A stretch of DNA of 64,000 nucleotides from Bradyrhizobium elkanii WSM2783 (GTDB taxonomy: Bacteria; Pseudomonadota; Alphaproteobacteria; Rhizobiales; Xanthobacteraceae), in contig NZ_AXAP01000024.1 of NCBI RefSeq assembly GCF_000472865.1, positions 48,123 to 112,122 on the forward strand. The letters are read 5' to 3'. Made by a program: the position numbers and the translations under genes. Below the pieces are notes generated by a model, which was given only the letters and a program-made list of their open reading frames with translations, searched no databases and had not been told where the DNA came from. Of this stretch, positions 54,183 to 61,707 are shown piece by piece; position 1 is the stretch's first letter, and the number at the start of each line of letters is the position of its first letter.

Positions 54183-55004
54183 CTATTTCTTCCAATCGAT
54201 GATCCTTCCCTCATCACCGTCGAACTCCATGCCGCAGAACGCGCCGCCCTGGTAGAAGTCGCTGACCGGATCGGGTGGCAGCTTGGCCTGCTCGGCCATT
54301 GCGTGCTCGCGGAACTCCTCCGCGCGGCCGGTCGGGCGATAGCCGAGATCGTAGGCACGGTGATTGTCCCACCAGGCGCGTTCGTTGTGGGAGGCGCCGT
54401 AAAAGATCTCGAAATGGATATCGGGATGCTCGAGCCCGATGCGGCAGAGCTGTACCAGGTCCTCCGGCTTCAGCCAGATCGAGAGCCGGCGATGATCGAG
54501 CGGTTTGTCACCGAAATTGCCGATCCTCAGGCAGGTCACCTTCAAACCGTGCTTGTCGGCATAGAGCGCGCCGACCGCCTCGCCAAAGACCTTGCTGACG
54601 CCGTAGCGGCTGTCGGGACGCGCAGTGACATCGGTGCCGATACGGTGATGGCGCGGATAGAAGCCGACCGCGTGGTTCGAGGAAGCGAAGATCACGCGCT
54701 TCACGCCCTTCTTGCGAGCGGCCTCGAACAGATTGTAGCAGCCGATGATGTTGGACTGCAGGATGGAGTCCCAGGGCCCCTCGACCGAATAGCCGCCGAA
54801 ATGCAGGATGCCGTCGACGCCTTCGCAGATCGCCTCGACCTGCGCGAGGTCGGCGAGATCGGCGGGCCTGAACGTTTCGTTGGCGCCGAGATCGGCAGGC
54901 CGCTTGAGATCGCTGAGCACGAGGTCGGGATAGATCGGCGGCAGCAGCTTGCGCAGGCTGGAGCCGATACCGCCGGCTGCGCCGGTCATCAGGATGCGTG
55001 GCAT
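54183..55004 (-). CDS. udh: Uronate dehydrogenase (SDR/epimerase fold)
   Basis: The 273-residue NAD-dependent enzyme has GAAGGIG as the dinucleotide fingerprint, catalytic Tyr-Lys in SRYGVSKVFGE, and Ser in FASSNHAVGFYPR. The pattern SVEGPWDSILQSNIIGCYNLFEAAR and ARPDSRYGVSK closely resembles Agrobacterium-type uronate dehydrogenase, which oxidises galacturonate or glucuronate to the aldarolactone. The start at 55004 is chosen from the fold. It is divergent from a lactonase gene that would handle its product. Confidence 0.87.
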   Translation of the reverse strand: MPRILMTGAAGGIGSSLRKLLPPIYPDLVLSDLKRPADLGANETFRPADLADLAQVEAICEGVDGILHFGGYSVEGPWDSILQSNIIGCYNLFEAARKKGVKRVIFASSNHAVGFYPRHHRIGTDVTARPDSRYGVSKVFGEAVGALYADKHGLKVTCLRIGNFGDKPLDHRRLSIWLKPEDLVQLCRIGLEHPDIHFEIFYGASHNERAWWDNHRAYDLGYRPTGRAEEFREHAMAEQAKLPPDPVSDFYQGGAFCGMEFDGDEGRIIDWKK

Positions 55005-55107
55005 TTCGTCCCCCGTTTCTTCGCTCGTTGTTTCCGCCGATTTGCGGTCGGTGTCTGACAATGATAGCAAAATGAGGCGCGAGGAAACATCACAACGAGA
55101 ACAGCAA

Positions 55108-56070
55108 ATGTCCGATACGCATCCCGCCGGCTGGCGTCCGGCGACGTTCTATCCCGATCCCGCGATCCATGCGCTCGATCCGCGCTTCGAGAAATACTGG
55201 CTCAAGCTCTCGGCGGTGGAACGGCTGACCACCGGCCTGCGCTGGGCGGAGGGCCCGGTCTGGTTCGGCGACGGGCGTTATCTCCTGTGCAGTGACATCC
55301 CCAACCAGCGCATCATCAAGTGGGAAGAGGAAACCGGCGCGGTCAGCATCTTCCGCAAGCCCTCCAACTTCGCCAATGGCAACACGCGCGATCGGCAGGG
55401 CCGGCTCGTCACCTGCGAGCACGGCGGCCGCCGCGTCGTGCGCACCGAGTATGACGGTTCGATCACGGTGTTGATGGACTCCTTTGGCGGCAAACGGCTG
55501 AACTCACCCAATGACGTTGTCGTCAAGTCCGACGGATCGATCTGGTTCACCGATCCCATCTTCGGCCTGCTCGGCAACTATGAAGGCTACAAGGCCGAGC
55601 CCGAGATCGATGCCAACGTCTACCGGATCGACGGCGAGACCGGCAAAGCGACCATCGTCGCCGAGGGCGTCCTGGGGCCGAACGGGCTGTGCTTCTCGCC
55701 GGATGAGAAGATCCTCTACATCGTGGAATCCCGCGGCGCGCCGAACCGCAAGATTCTTGCCTATGACGTCGCGCCTGGTGGCGACAAGATTGCCAACAAG
55801 CGCGTCTTCGTCGATGCCGGCCCGGGCACGCCCGACGGCATGCGCTGCGACATCGACGGCAACCTCTGGTGCGGCTGGGGCATGGGCGATCCCGAACTCG
55901 ATGGCGTCGTCATCTTCGCGCCCGACGGCGTCATGATCGGCCGTATCGCGTTGCCGGAGCGCTGCGCCAACCTCTGCTTCGGCGGCTTGAAGCGCAATCG
56001 CCTGTTCATGGCCGCCAGCCAGTCGATCTATGCGCTTTATGTGAACACGCAAGGCGCGCTCGGCGGATAG
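55108..56070 (+). CDS. SMP-30/gluconolactonase/LRE-family lactonase
   Basis: The 320-residue six-bladed beta-propeller has metal-binding positions in RWAEGPVWF, RLNSPNDVVV and VLGPNGLCFSPD, and a late Asp in GTPDGMRCD. It hydrolyses sugar lactones to sugar acids. The start at 55108 yields MSDTHPAGW. No signal peptide is seen, so the enzyme is cytoplasmic. The 103-base divergent gap with udh has TGTC-T-GACA at its centre, a possible shared operator. Confidence 0.9.
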   Translation: MSDTHPAGWRPATFYPDPAIHALDPRFEKYWLKLSAVERLTTGLRWAEGPVWFGDGRYLLCSDIPNQRIIKWEEETGAVSIFRKPSNFANGNTRDRQGRLVTCEHGGRRVVRTEYDGSITVLMDSFGGKRLNSPNDVVVKSDGSIWFTDPIFGLLGNYEGYKAEPEIDANVYRIDGETGKATIVAEGVLGPNGLCFSPDEKILYIVESRGAPNRKILAYDVAPGGDKIANKRVFVDAGPGTPDGMRCDIDGNLWCGWGMGDPELDGVVIFAPDGVMIGRIALPERCANLCFGGLKRNRLFMAASQSIYALYVNTQGALGG

Positions 56071-56075
56071 AAACA

Positions 56076-56103
56076 CGGCGCCGGGGCGAAGGCCCCGGCG
56101 CCG
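56076..56103. terminator. Bidirectional hairpin between lactonase and aldehyde dehydrogenase genes
   Basis: A perfect 12-base-pair GC stem (CGGCGCCGGGGC / GCCCCGGCGCCG) with a 4-base loop starts 6 bases after the lactonase stop and lies 20 bases past the convergent dehydrogenase stop. It lacks long T runs. Confidence 0.7.
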
Positions 56104-56123
56104 CAATGGTGTCGTGAAAGGGT

Positions 56124-57554
56124 TTACGCCGCGTTGAAGCCGGCGACGGCCTTCACCTCGAGATATTCCTCCAGGCCGAACCTGCCCCATTCGCGGCCGT
56201 TGCCGGACTGCTTGTAGCCGCCGAACGGCGCGGTGCGTTCGTTCGGCACGCCCTGCAGGTTGACGTTGCCGGCGCGGATCTGGCGACCGACCTTGCGCGC
56301 GCGCTCAACCGTGCCGGCGGAGACGTAGCCCGCGAGACCATAGGGCGTGTCATTGGCGATGCGCACGGCGTCTTCCTCGTCCTTGGCGCCGATGATGGTC
56401 AGCACCGGTCCGAAGATTTCCTCGCGGGCGATCGTCATCTCGTTGGTGACGTCGGCGAAGATGGTCGGGCGGACGTAGAAGCCCTTGTTGACGCCCTCCG
56501 GCAGGCCCGGACCACCGGCGACGAGCGTGGCGCCTTCGTCGATGCCTTTCTGGATCAGCGCCTGGATCTTGTCCCACTGGCCGCGGTTGACGACCGGGCC
56601 GATGGTGGTGCCGTCGGCGCGGGGATCGCCGGCCTTGGTCTTGTCGGCGACGCCCTTGGCGATCGCGGCCACTTCCTTCATCTTCGACAGCGGCACGATC
56701 ATCCGCGACGGCGCGTTGCAGGACTGGCCGGAATTGTTGAACATGTGCATCACACCGCCCGTCACCGCCTTGGCGAGGTCGGCGTCGTCGAGGATGACGT
56801 TCGGCGACTTGCCGCCGAGTTCCTGGCTGACGCGCTTCACCGTCGGCGCGGCGCGCTTGGCGACATCGACGCCGGCGCGGGTCGAGCCGGTGAACGAGAT
56901 CATGTCGATATCCGGATGCTCGCTCATGGCGGCGCCGACTTCGGGGCCGAGGCCGTTGAGCAGGTTGAACACGCCCTTCGGCACGCCGGCTTCATCGAGG
57001 ATTTCGGCGAAGATCAGCGCCGAAGTCGGCGTGAACTCGGACGGCTTCAGGATCATGGTGCAACCGGCCGCAAGCGCCGGCGCGACCTTGCAGGCGATCT
57101 GGTTCAAGGGCCAGTTCCAGGGCGTGATCATGCCGATGACGCCGACCGGCTCGCGCACGATCACGGCGGTGCCCATGGTCTCCTCGAACTCGTACTTCTT
57201 GAGGACTTCTAAAGTGTTCATGAGATGGCCGAGGCCAGCGCCGGCCTGCAGCTTCTCCGCCATCGGCAGCGGGGCGCCCATCTCGTCGGAGACGGCGGCG
57301 CCGATCTCCTTCATGCGGCGCTTGTAGATCTCGACGATCTTGGTCAAAAGCGCGACGCGCTCCTCGCGGCTGGTCTGCGAATAGGTCTCGAAGGCGCGCT
57401 TGGCGGCAGCCACAGCCTTGTCGACGTCGGCCTTGGAGCCGAGCGCCACCTCATACATCGCCTCTTCGGTCGCCGGATTGATGACGGGGGTGGACTTCTT
57501 GACGACGGGATCGACCCAGGCGCCGTCGATATAGAATTGCAGGCGGTTGACCAT
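56124..57554 (-). CDS. NAD(P)-dependent aldehyde dehydrogenase
   Basis: The 476-residue enzyme starts at MVNRLQFYIDG (57554; AGAGG upstream). Catalytic residues are Cys279 in NNSGQSCNAPSR, Glu245 in SQELGGKS, Asn147 in ITPWNWP and Lys170 in LKPSEFTP. It could oxidise 2-oxoglutarate semialdehyde in a sugar-acid route or another aldehyde; the fold alone does not say. It converges on the lactonase gene. Confidence 0.92.
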   Translation of the reverse strand: MVNRLQFYIDGAWVDPVVKKSTPVINPATEEAMYEVALGSKADVDKAVAAAKRAFETYSQTSREERVALLTKIVEIYKRRMKEIGAAVSDEMGAPLPMAEKLQAGAGLGHLMNTLEVLKKYEFEETMGTAVIVREPVGVIGMITPWNWPLNQIACKVAPALAAGCTMILKPSEFTPTSALIFAEILDEAGVPKGVFNLLNGLGPEVGAAMSEHPDIDMISFTGSTRAGVDVAKRAAPTVKRVSQELGGKSPNVILDDADLAKAVTGGVMHMFNNSGQSCNAPSRMIVPLSKMKEVAAIAKGVADKTKAGDPRADGTTIGPVVNRGQWDKIQALIQKGIDEGATLVAGGPGLPEGVNKGFYVRPTIFADVTNEMTIAREEIFGPVLTIIGAKDEEDAVRIANDTPYGLAGYVSAGTVERARKVGRQIRAGNVNLQGVPNERTAPFGGYKQSGNGREWGRFGLEEYLEVKAVAGFNAA

Positions 57555-57747
57555 CGGAAACCTCTTGTGCGGGGCGTATGGAGAACAGAACGGAAGCGTT
57601 CGGCAGGCATCCTTGCACGAAAGCTTGATCAGTTGAACCCGCCATATGCGGTGGCGCCGCGATGCGGCGGACACCGGATATAAGATCAGCCTTGCGATGG
57701 TGGCAAGACGGCTCGCTGTCGCTCCCTCCCCTCTCCGTCCTCCTGCC

Positions 57748-60114
57748 TTACACCGCCATTTTGCGGTGCCGCACCGGGGCCCCGATGGTTACCGCTTCGG
57801 CGGCATCGATGATGGCGTTGGCGTCGATGCCGTGGTGGCGATAGAGGTCGCCGATCGAGCCGGTCTGGCCGAAATGCTCCACCCCCAATGCCTCGACGCG
57901 ATGGCCGCGCACGCTGCCCAGCCAGCCGAGCGAAGCCGGATGGCCATCGAGCACGGTGACGAGACCGCAGTCGCGGTGCAGGACCGAGAGCAGCTTTTCG
58001 ACATGGCTGAGATGCTGCACGCCGCGCCGGTCACGGCGCAAATTCCGTGCCGCGGTCCATCCGGCATGAAGCCGGTCGGCGGAGGTGATGGCGAGCAGGC
58101 CGACATCGCGATGGCTCTCGCCGATGAAACCAACCGCCTCGATCGCCTCCGGCGCAACCGTGCCGGTATAGGCAACCACGATATCACAGTTCGGCCCCGG
58201 CCGCCGCAGCCAATAGGCGCCGTCGGTGATGTCGCGCTGCAGTTCGCCCGTCATGATCCGCTGCGGCTGCTCGATGGTGCGGGTCGACAGCCGCAAGTAA
58301 ACCGAGCCGCCCTCGCCGCCCTCACGCTGCATGTGCTGGAAGCCCCATCCCATCATCACCGCGAGTTCATCGACGAACGCAGGCTCGAACGCGGTGAGCC
58401 CATCCTGGCCGATGCCGATCAGCGGCGTCTTGATCGACTGATGCGCGCCGCCTTCGGGCGCCAGCGTCACGCCCGATGGCGTCGCCGCCACCATGAAGCG
58501 CGCATCCTGGTAGCAGGCATAGTTCAGCGCATCGAGGCCGCGCTCGATGAAGGGATCGTAGAGCGTGCCGACCGGCAGCAGCCGCTCGCCGTTGATCTGG
58601 TGCGACAACCCGAGCGCCGAGAGCAGGATGAACAGGTTCATCTCGGCGATCCCGAGCTCGAAATGCTGTCCCTTCGGCGAATATTCCCAGGTGTAGGCGG
58701 AGGGAATCTTCTCCTGCCGGAACAGATCGTGGTTCTCCGCCTTCGCGAACAGGCCGCGGCGGTTGACCCAGGCGCCGAGATTGGTTGACACCGTGACATC
58801 GGGCGACACCGTGACGATGCGCGAGGCGAGCGCACTATCACCACGGGCGATCTCGTTCAGCACCAGGCCAAAGCCCTGCTGCGTCGACATCTGCGCCGAC
58901 GGCTTGTAGGCAAGCTGCGGCGGCACCTCAATCTGAGGCGCCTCCAGCCGGCGCCGTCCCTCGCGGTTGAATGGCGCCTCGCCCAGGAACGCTTCGAGCG
59001 CGGCCGGATCCTGCGACAGGCCTTCGAACTTCTCCCACTCATGGCCCGGCCGGATGTTCTGGCTCGCGCGCCATTTCTCCATCTGCGCGACCGTCATCAA
59101 GCCGGCATGGTTGTCCTTGTGGCCCTGGAACGGCAGGCCGACGCCCTTGATGGTGTAGGCGATGAAGCAGACCGGACGATCGTGATCGATCGCCTCGAAC
59201 GCCTCGATCATACTCGCCATGTCATGGCCGCCGAGATTGGACATCAGCGCCAGCAGCTCCTCGTCGCTGCGGCGGTCGATCAGGGCCGAGACCGGTCCCT
59301 GGTCGCCGATGTCGTCCTGCAGATGCTTGCGGAAGGCGGCGCCGCCCTGGAAGCAGAGCGCGGCATACATCTGGTTCGGGCAATTGTCGATCCAGCGCTT
59401 TAACGCCTCCCCGCCCGGCTCGGCGAAAGCCTCGAGCATCAGCTTGCCGTATTTGACGATGACCACGTCCCAGCCGAAATTGCGGAACATGGTTTCGAAC
59501 TTGGCCCACAATCCTTCGCGCACGACGGCATCGAGCGACTGCCTGTTATAGTCGACCACCCACCAGGTGTTGCGCAACCCGTGCTTCCACCCTTCGAGCA
59601 GCGCCTCGAAGATGTTGCCCTCGTCCATCTCGGCGTCGCCGACCAGCGCGATCATGCGGCCTTCAGGACGGTCCTGCATCCAGCCGTGCGATTTGACGTA
59701 GTCCTGCACCAGCGAGGCGAACAGCGTCTGCGCCACGCCGAGCCCGACCGAGCCGGTGGAGAAATCGACGTCGTCGACGTCCTTGGTGCGCGATGGATAG
59801 GACTGCGCGCCCTTGTAGCCGCGAAAATTCTCCAGCTTCTCGCGGGTCTGATGCCCGAACAGATACTGGATCGCATGGAACACAGGGCTCGCATGCGGCT
59901 TCACCGCGACGCGGTCCTGTGGGCGCAGCACCGAGAAATAGAGCGCCGACATGATGTTGGCGAGCGAGGCTGATGATGCCTGGTGGCCGCCGACCTTCAG
60001 CCCATCCGCATTGGCGCGGATGTGGTTGGCGTGATGGATCGTCCATGACGACAGCCAGAGCACCTTCCGCGCCAGCGCGGACAACAGTTCCAGGCGAGCG
60101 GGCGCAATTCCCAT
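57748..60114 (-). CDS. Homodimeric 2-oxoacid dehydrogenase E1 (AceE/MdeB-like)
   Basis: The roughly 788-residue ThDP enzyme has the transketolase-like motif GDAEMDEGNIFEALLEGWKHGLRNTWWVVDYNRQ (GDAEMDEG...N), VGGHQASSASL at the start, and the PSGVTLAPEGGAHQS block of AceE relatives. It is shorter than E. coli AceE (887). The start at 60114 (GGAG upstream) is preferred; an upstream ATG at 60195 would add 27 residues of less typical codon use. No E2/E3 genes follow. The divergent Lrp-type gene recalls the Pseudomonas mdeR-mdeB pair, in which MdeB acts on 2-oxobutyrate; pyruvate is the alternative. Confidence 0.85.
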   Translation of the reverse strand: MGIAPARLELLSALARKVLWLSSWTIHHANHIRANADGLKVGGHQASSASLANIMSALYFSVLRPQDRVAVKPHASPVFHAIQYLFGHQTREKLENFRGYKGAQSYPSRTKDVDDVDFSTGSVGLGVAQTLFASLVQDYVKSHGWMQDRPEGRMIALVGDAEMDEGNIFEALLEGWKHGLRNTWWVVDYNRQSLDAVVREGLWAKFETMFRNFGWDVVIVKYGKLMLEAFAEPGGEALKRWIDNCPNQMYAALCFQGGAAFRKHLQDDIGDQGPVSALIDRRSDEELLALMSNLGGHDMASMIEAFEAIDHDRPVCFIAYTIKGVGLPFQGHKDNHAGLMTVAQMEKWRASQNIRPGHEWEKFEGLSQDPAALEAFLGEAPFNREGRRRLEAPQIEVPPQLAYKPSAQMSTQQGFGLVLNEIARGDSALASRIVTVSPDVTVSTNLGAWVNRRGLFAKAENHDLFRQEKIPSAYTWEYSPKGQHFELGIAEMNLFILLSALGLSHQINGERLLPVGTLYDPFIERGLDALNYACYQDARFMVAATPSGVTLAPEGGAHQSIKTPLIGIGQDGLTAFEPAFVDELAVMMGWGFQHMQREGGEGGSVYLRLSTRTIEQPQRIMTGELQRDITDGAYWLRRPGPNCDIVVAYTGTVAPEAIEAVGFIGESHRDVGLLAITSADRLHAGWTAARNLRRDRRGVQHLSHVEKLLSVLHRDCGLVTVLDGHPASLGWLGSVRGHRVEALGVEHFGQTGSIGDLYRHHGIDANAIIDAAEAVTIGAPVRHRKMAV

Positions 60115-60205
60115 GATCGTGCTCCGGGCGTGATTCAAATATGCGCCGATTTTAGCGGTGTCGCCATCGGCAAAAATCTCAATTTCTTGCGACATACCGT
60201 CCTGG

Positions 60206-60255
60206 ATTGGGATAAATTCCCACGTCCTGCTTCCAAACTGCGAGTTCATCCCAAT
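60206..60255. promoter_or_regulatory. Candidate Lrp-type operator in the divergent E1/Lrp region
   Basis: TGGGA-TAAAT-TCCCA (60208-60222) is a dyad with an AT-rich centre, as expected for Lrp/AsnC sites. In addition ATTGGGAT (60206-60213) is mirrored by ATCCCAAT (60248-60255), which covers the start of the regulator gene. Confidence 0.5.
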
Positions 60256-60715
60256 GCCAGCGCTAGACGCCATCGACCGCAAGATCCTCAGCCTGCTGCA
60301 GACCGACAGCCGCATGACCATGCAGGAGCTCGCCGACAAGGTCGGCCTGTCGGTCTCGCCGTGTCACCGCCGCGTGAAGCTCCTGGAAGAGCGCGGCGTG
60401 ATCACGCGCTATATCGCCACCGTCGACCAGAAGGCGCTCGGGCTGCATGTCAGCGTCTTCATCTCGATCAAGCTGGCGCGGCAGAAGGAGGAAGACCTCA
60501 ACCGCTTCGCGCGCGCGATCTCGAAATGGGACGAGGTTCTGGAATGCTATCTGATGACGGGCAACCGTGACTATCTCCTGCGCGTCGTCGCCGCCGACCT
60601 CTCCTCTTATGAAGCGTTCCTGAAGAACAAGCTGACGCGGCTCGACGGTATCGCCTCGATCGAGTCGAGCTTTGCATTGAGCCAGGTGAAGTATTCGATC
60701 GCGCTGCCGGTGTGA
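60254..60715 (+). CDS. Lrp/AsnC-family transcriptional regulator
   Basis: The 153-residue protein starts at MPALDAIDRKIL, the normal start of the family. The HTH is at about 18-45 (MTMQELADKVGLSVSPCHRRVKLLEERG) and a RAM/AsnC ligand domain follows. Such regulators respond to amino acids and often control the divergent gene, here the E1 dehydrogenase. Beyond its stop lies a gene-free stretch of about 1 kb. Confidence 0.93.
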   Translation: MPALDAIDRKILSLLQTDSRMTMQELADKVGLSVSPCHRRVKLLEERGVITRYIATVDQKALGLHVSVFISIKLARQKEEDLNRFARAISKWDEVLECYLMTGNRDYLLRVVAADLSSYEAFLKNKLTRLDGIASIESSFALSQVKYSIALPV

Positions 60716-60732
60716 GGTGGTGTTGCGATCCC

Positions 60733-60817
60733 GTAGGATGGGTAGAGCGGAGCGAAACCCATCGCGATGGAACAAGCCGCGCGAATGATGGGTTTCGCTC
60801 CGCTCTACCCATCCTAC
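60733..60817. repeat. Dispersed inverted repeat, family B, full copy
   Basis: GTAGGATGGGTAGAGCGGAG mirrors CGCTCTACCCATCCTAC, with AACCCATC/GATGGGTT inner arms. It is the first element of the repeat island 60716-61703. Confidence 0.88.
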
Positions 60818-60823
60818 GACTCT

Positions 60824-60945
60824 GTCGTCCCCGCGAAGGCGGGGACCCATAACCACAGGGAGCTGTTGTGGCGCGAGCGAGCGGTTGCAGCGGAGCACAT
60901 CACCAAAGCCTGTGGTTATGGGTCCCGGGTCAAGCCCGGGACGAC
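60824..60945. repeat. Dispersed inverted repeat, family E, second copy
   Basis: GTCGTCCCCGCGAAGGCGGG and ACCCATAACCACAGG mirror CCTGTGGTTATGGGT and CCCGGGTCAAGCCCGGGACG. It follows family B with only a 6-base gap. Confidence 0.87.
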
Positions 60946-61050
60946 GGGGTGAGAGCTGATTCAACTGTCAAACAGCGTGAGGATGTGAGTTCGCATTCTC
61001 GCGGCGCCATGCGTCCGAGCTTTGCTTTACTTTCCACCCTCTCACCAAAC

Positions 61051-61206
61051 AGAGGGCGCAGGGAAAGCCGGGTGCCGGTTGCACCCATGGGTCCCGTGCA
61101 ACAAAAAGCACGGGGGTAGGACCACAGGTTCAACCGAAGCATTCCGGCTTTCCCTGCGCGATGGTTTACGGCTTACTTCGTGCTCTCCCCGGTGACCGGG
61201 CTTTTT
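61051..61206 (+). ncRNA. Candidate structured small RNA with intrinsic terminator
   Basis: A perfect 16-base inverted repeat, GCGCAGGGAAAGCCGG (61056-61071) and CCGGCTTTCCCTGCGC (61144-61159), encloses two mutually exclusive hairpins: GTTGCAC/GTGCAAC (61078-61084 with 61096-61102) and CCCGTGC/GCACGGG (61093-61099 with 61108-61114). About 30 bases later CCCGG-TGA-CCGGG plus five T (61188-61206) looks like a rho-independent terminator on the + strand. No ORF fits. I believe similar modules are scattered in Bradyrhizobium genomes, but cannot check. The 5' end and promoter are not resolved; the function is unknown. Confidence 0.55.
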
Positions 61207-61387
61207 GCCACCGTCACTTCGCAAGAAGCTTAGCGCCAGCGTCGGGGCGCCAGGACCACACGACTTCGCCGTCCGCTGATGTCGCGTTCGCCTATCGCAA
61301 CACCTGCGTCCACCGCATCTCACCGCAACGTTCGTGACGATCGCGAGCCGCCCCTCATCCGCCGTGAGACGCGCGGAGTTAAATCAC

Positions 61388-61447
61388 TGATTTGCCCGAC
61401 GACGGAAGCGGAATGTTTTTTGCTGCAGGGGTGGACAAGGCAAATCA
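61388..61447. repeat. Inverted repeat with TGATTTGCC arms
   Basis: TGATTTGCC (61388-61396) mirrors GGCAAATCA (61439-61447) around a non-symmetric 42-base centre with a TTTTTT run. It belongs to the repeat island and may travel together with the RNA module upstream. The bases between 61207 and 61387 show no gene or clear structure. Confidence 0.65.
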
Positions 61448-61488
61448 CGTTGATTGGCTTAAGGAAAATCGCGCGAATGATACGACGC

Positions 61489-61518
61489 CGTCATGCCCGG
61501 GCTTGTCCCGGCCATGAC
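61489..61518. repeat. Shortened family C repeat
   Basis: CGTCATGCCCGGGC and the mirror GGCCATGACG remain; the central part seen at 3965-4053 and 44265-44347 is missing. Confidence 0.75.
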
Positions 61519-61547
61519 GGAGGAGAGGATTGCGCAATGTGTCCCCC

Positions 61548-61653
61548 AGTCATTCCGGGGCATCGCGAAGCGATGAGCCCGGAATCCATTTCTCCGCTTG
61601 CGTCTGTTGCACGACGGATTCCGGGTTCGTGCTTCGCACGCCCAGGGATGACG
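61548..61653. repeat. Dispersed inverted repeat, family D, second copy
   Basis: AGTCATTCCGGGGCATCGCG and GAGCCCGGAATCCAT mirror ACGGATTCCGGGTTC and CCCAGGGATGACG. The arms are more diverged than in the copy at 11316-11422. Confidence 0.85.
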
Positions 61654-61677
61654 GTGGAGTTTGAGGCTCGAGAAGCG

Positions 61678-61707
61678 GTGGGGTTACGCTTCGCTAACCC
61701 ACCCTAC
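61678..61707. repeat. Short family G-related repeat overlapping a stop codon
   Basis: On the leftward strand GTAGGGTGGGTTAGCGAAGC followed by GTAACCCCAC forms a hairpin. Its bases 2-4 (TAG, 61706-61704) are the stop codon of the fumarylacetoacetate-hydrolase-family gene. Confidence 0.75.

Noticed and set aside
61051..61206. Retron-like or group II intron RNA
   Set aside because: There is an outer inverted repeat, but no reverse transcriptase gene is nearby and none of the intron domains is recognisable.
60716..61703. CRISPR array in the repeat island
   Set aside because: The repeats are inverted and of different families, with no regular direct repeats or equal spacers and no cas genes.
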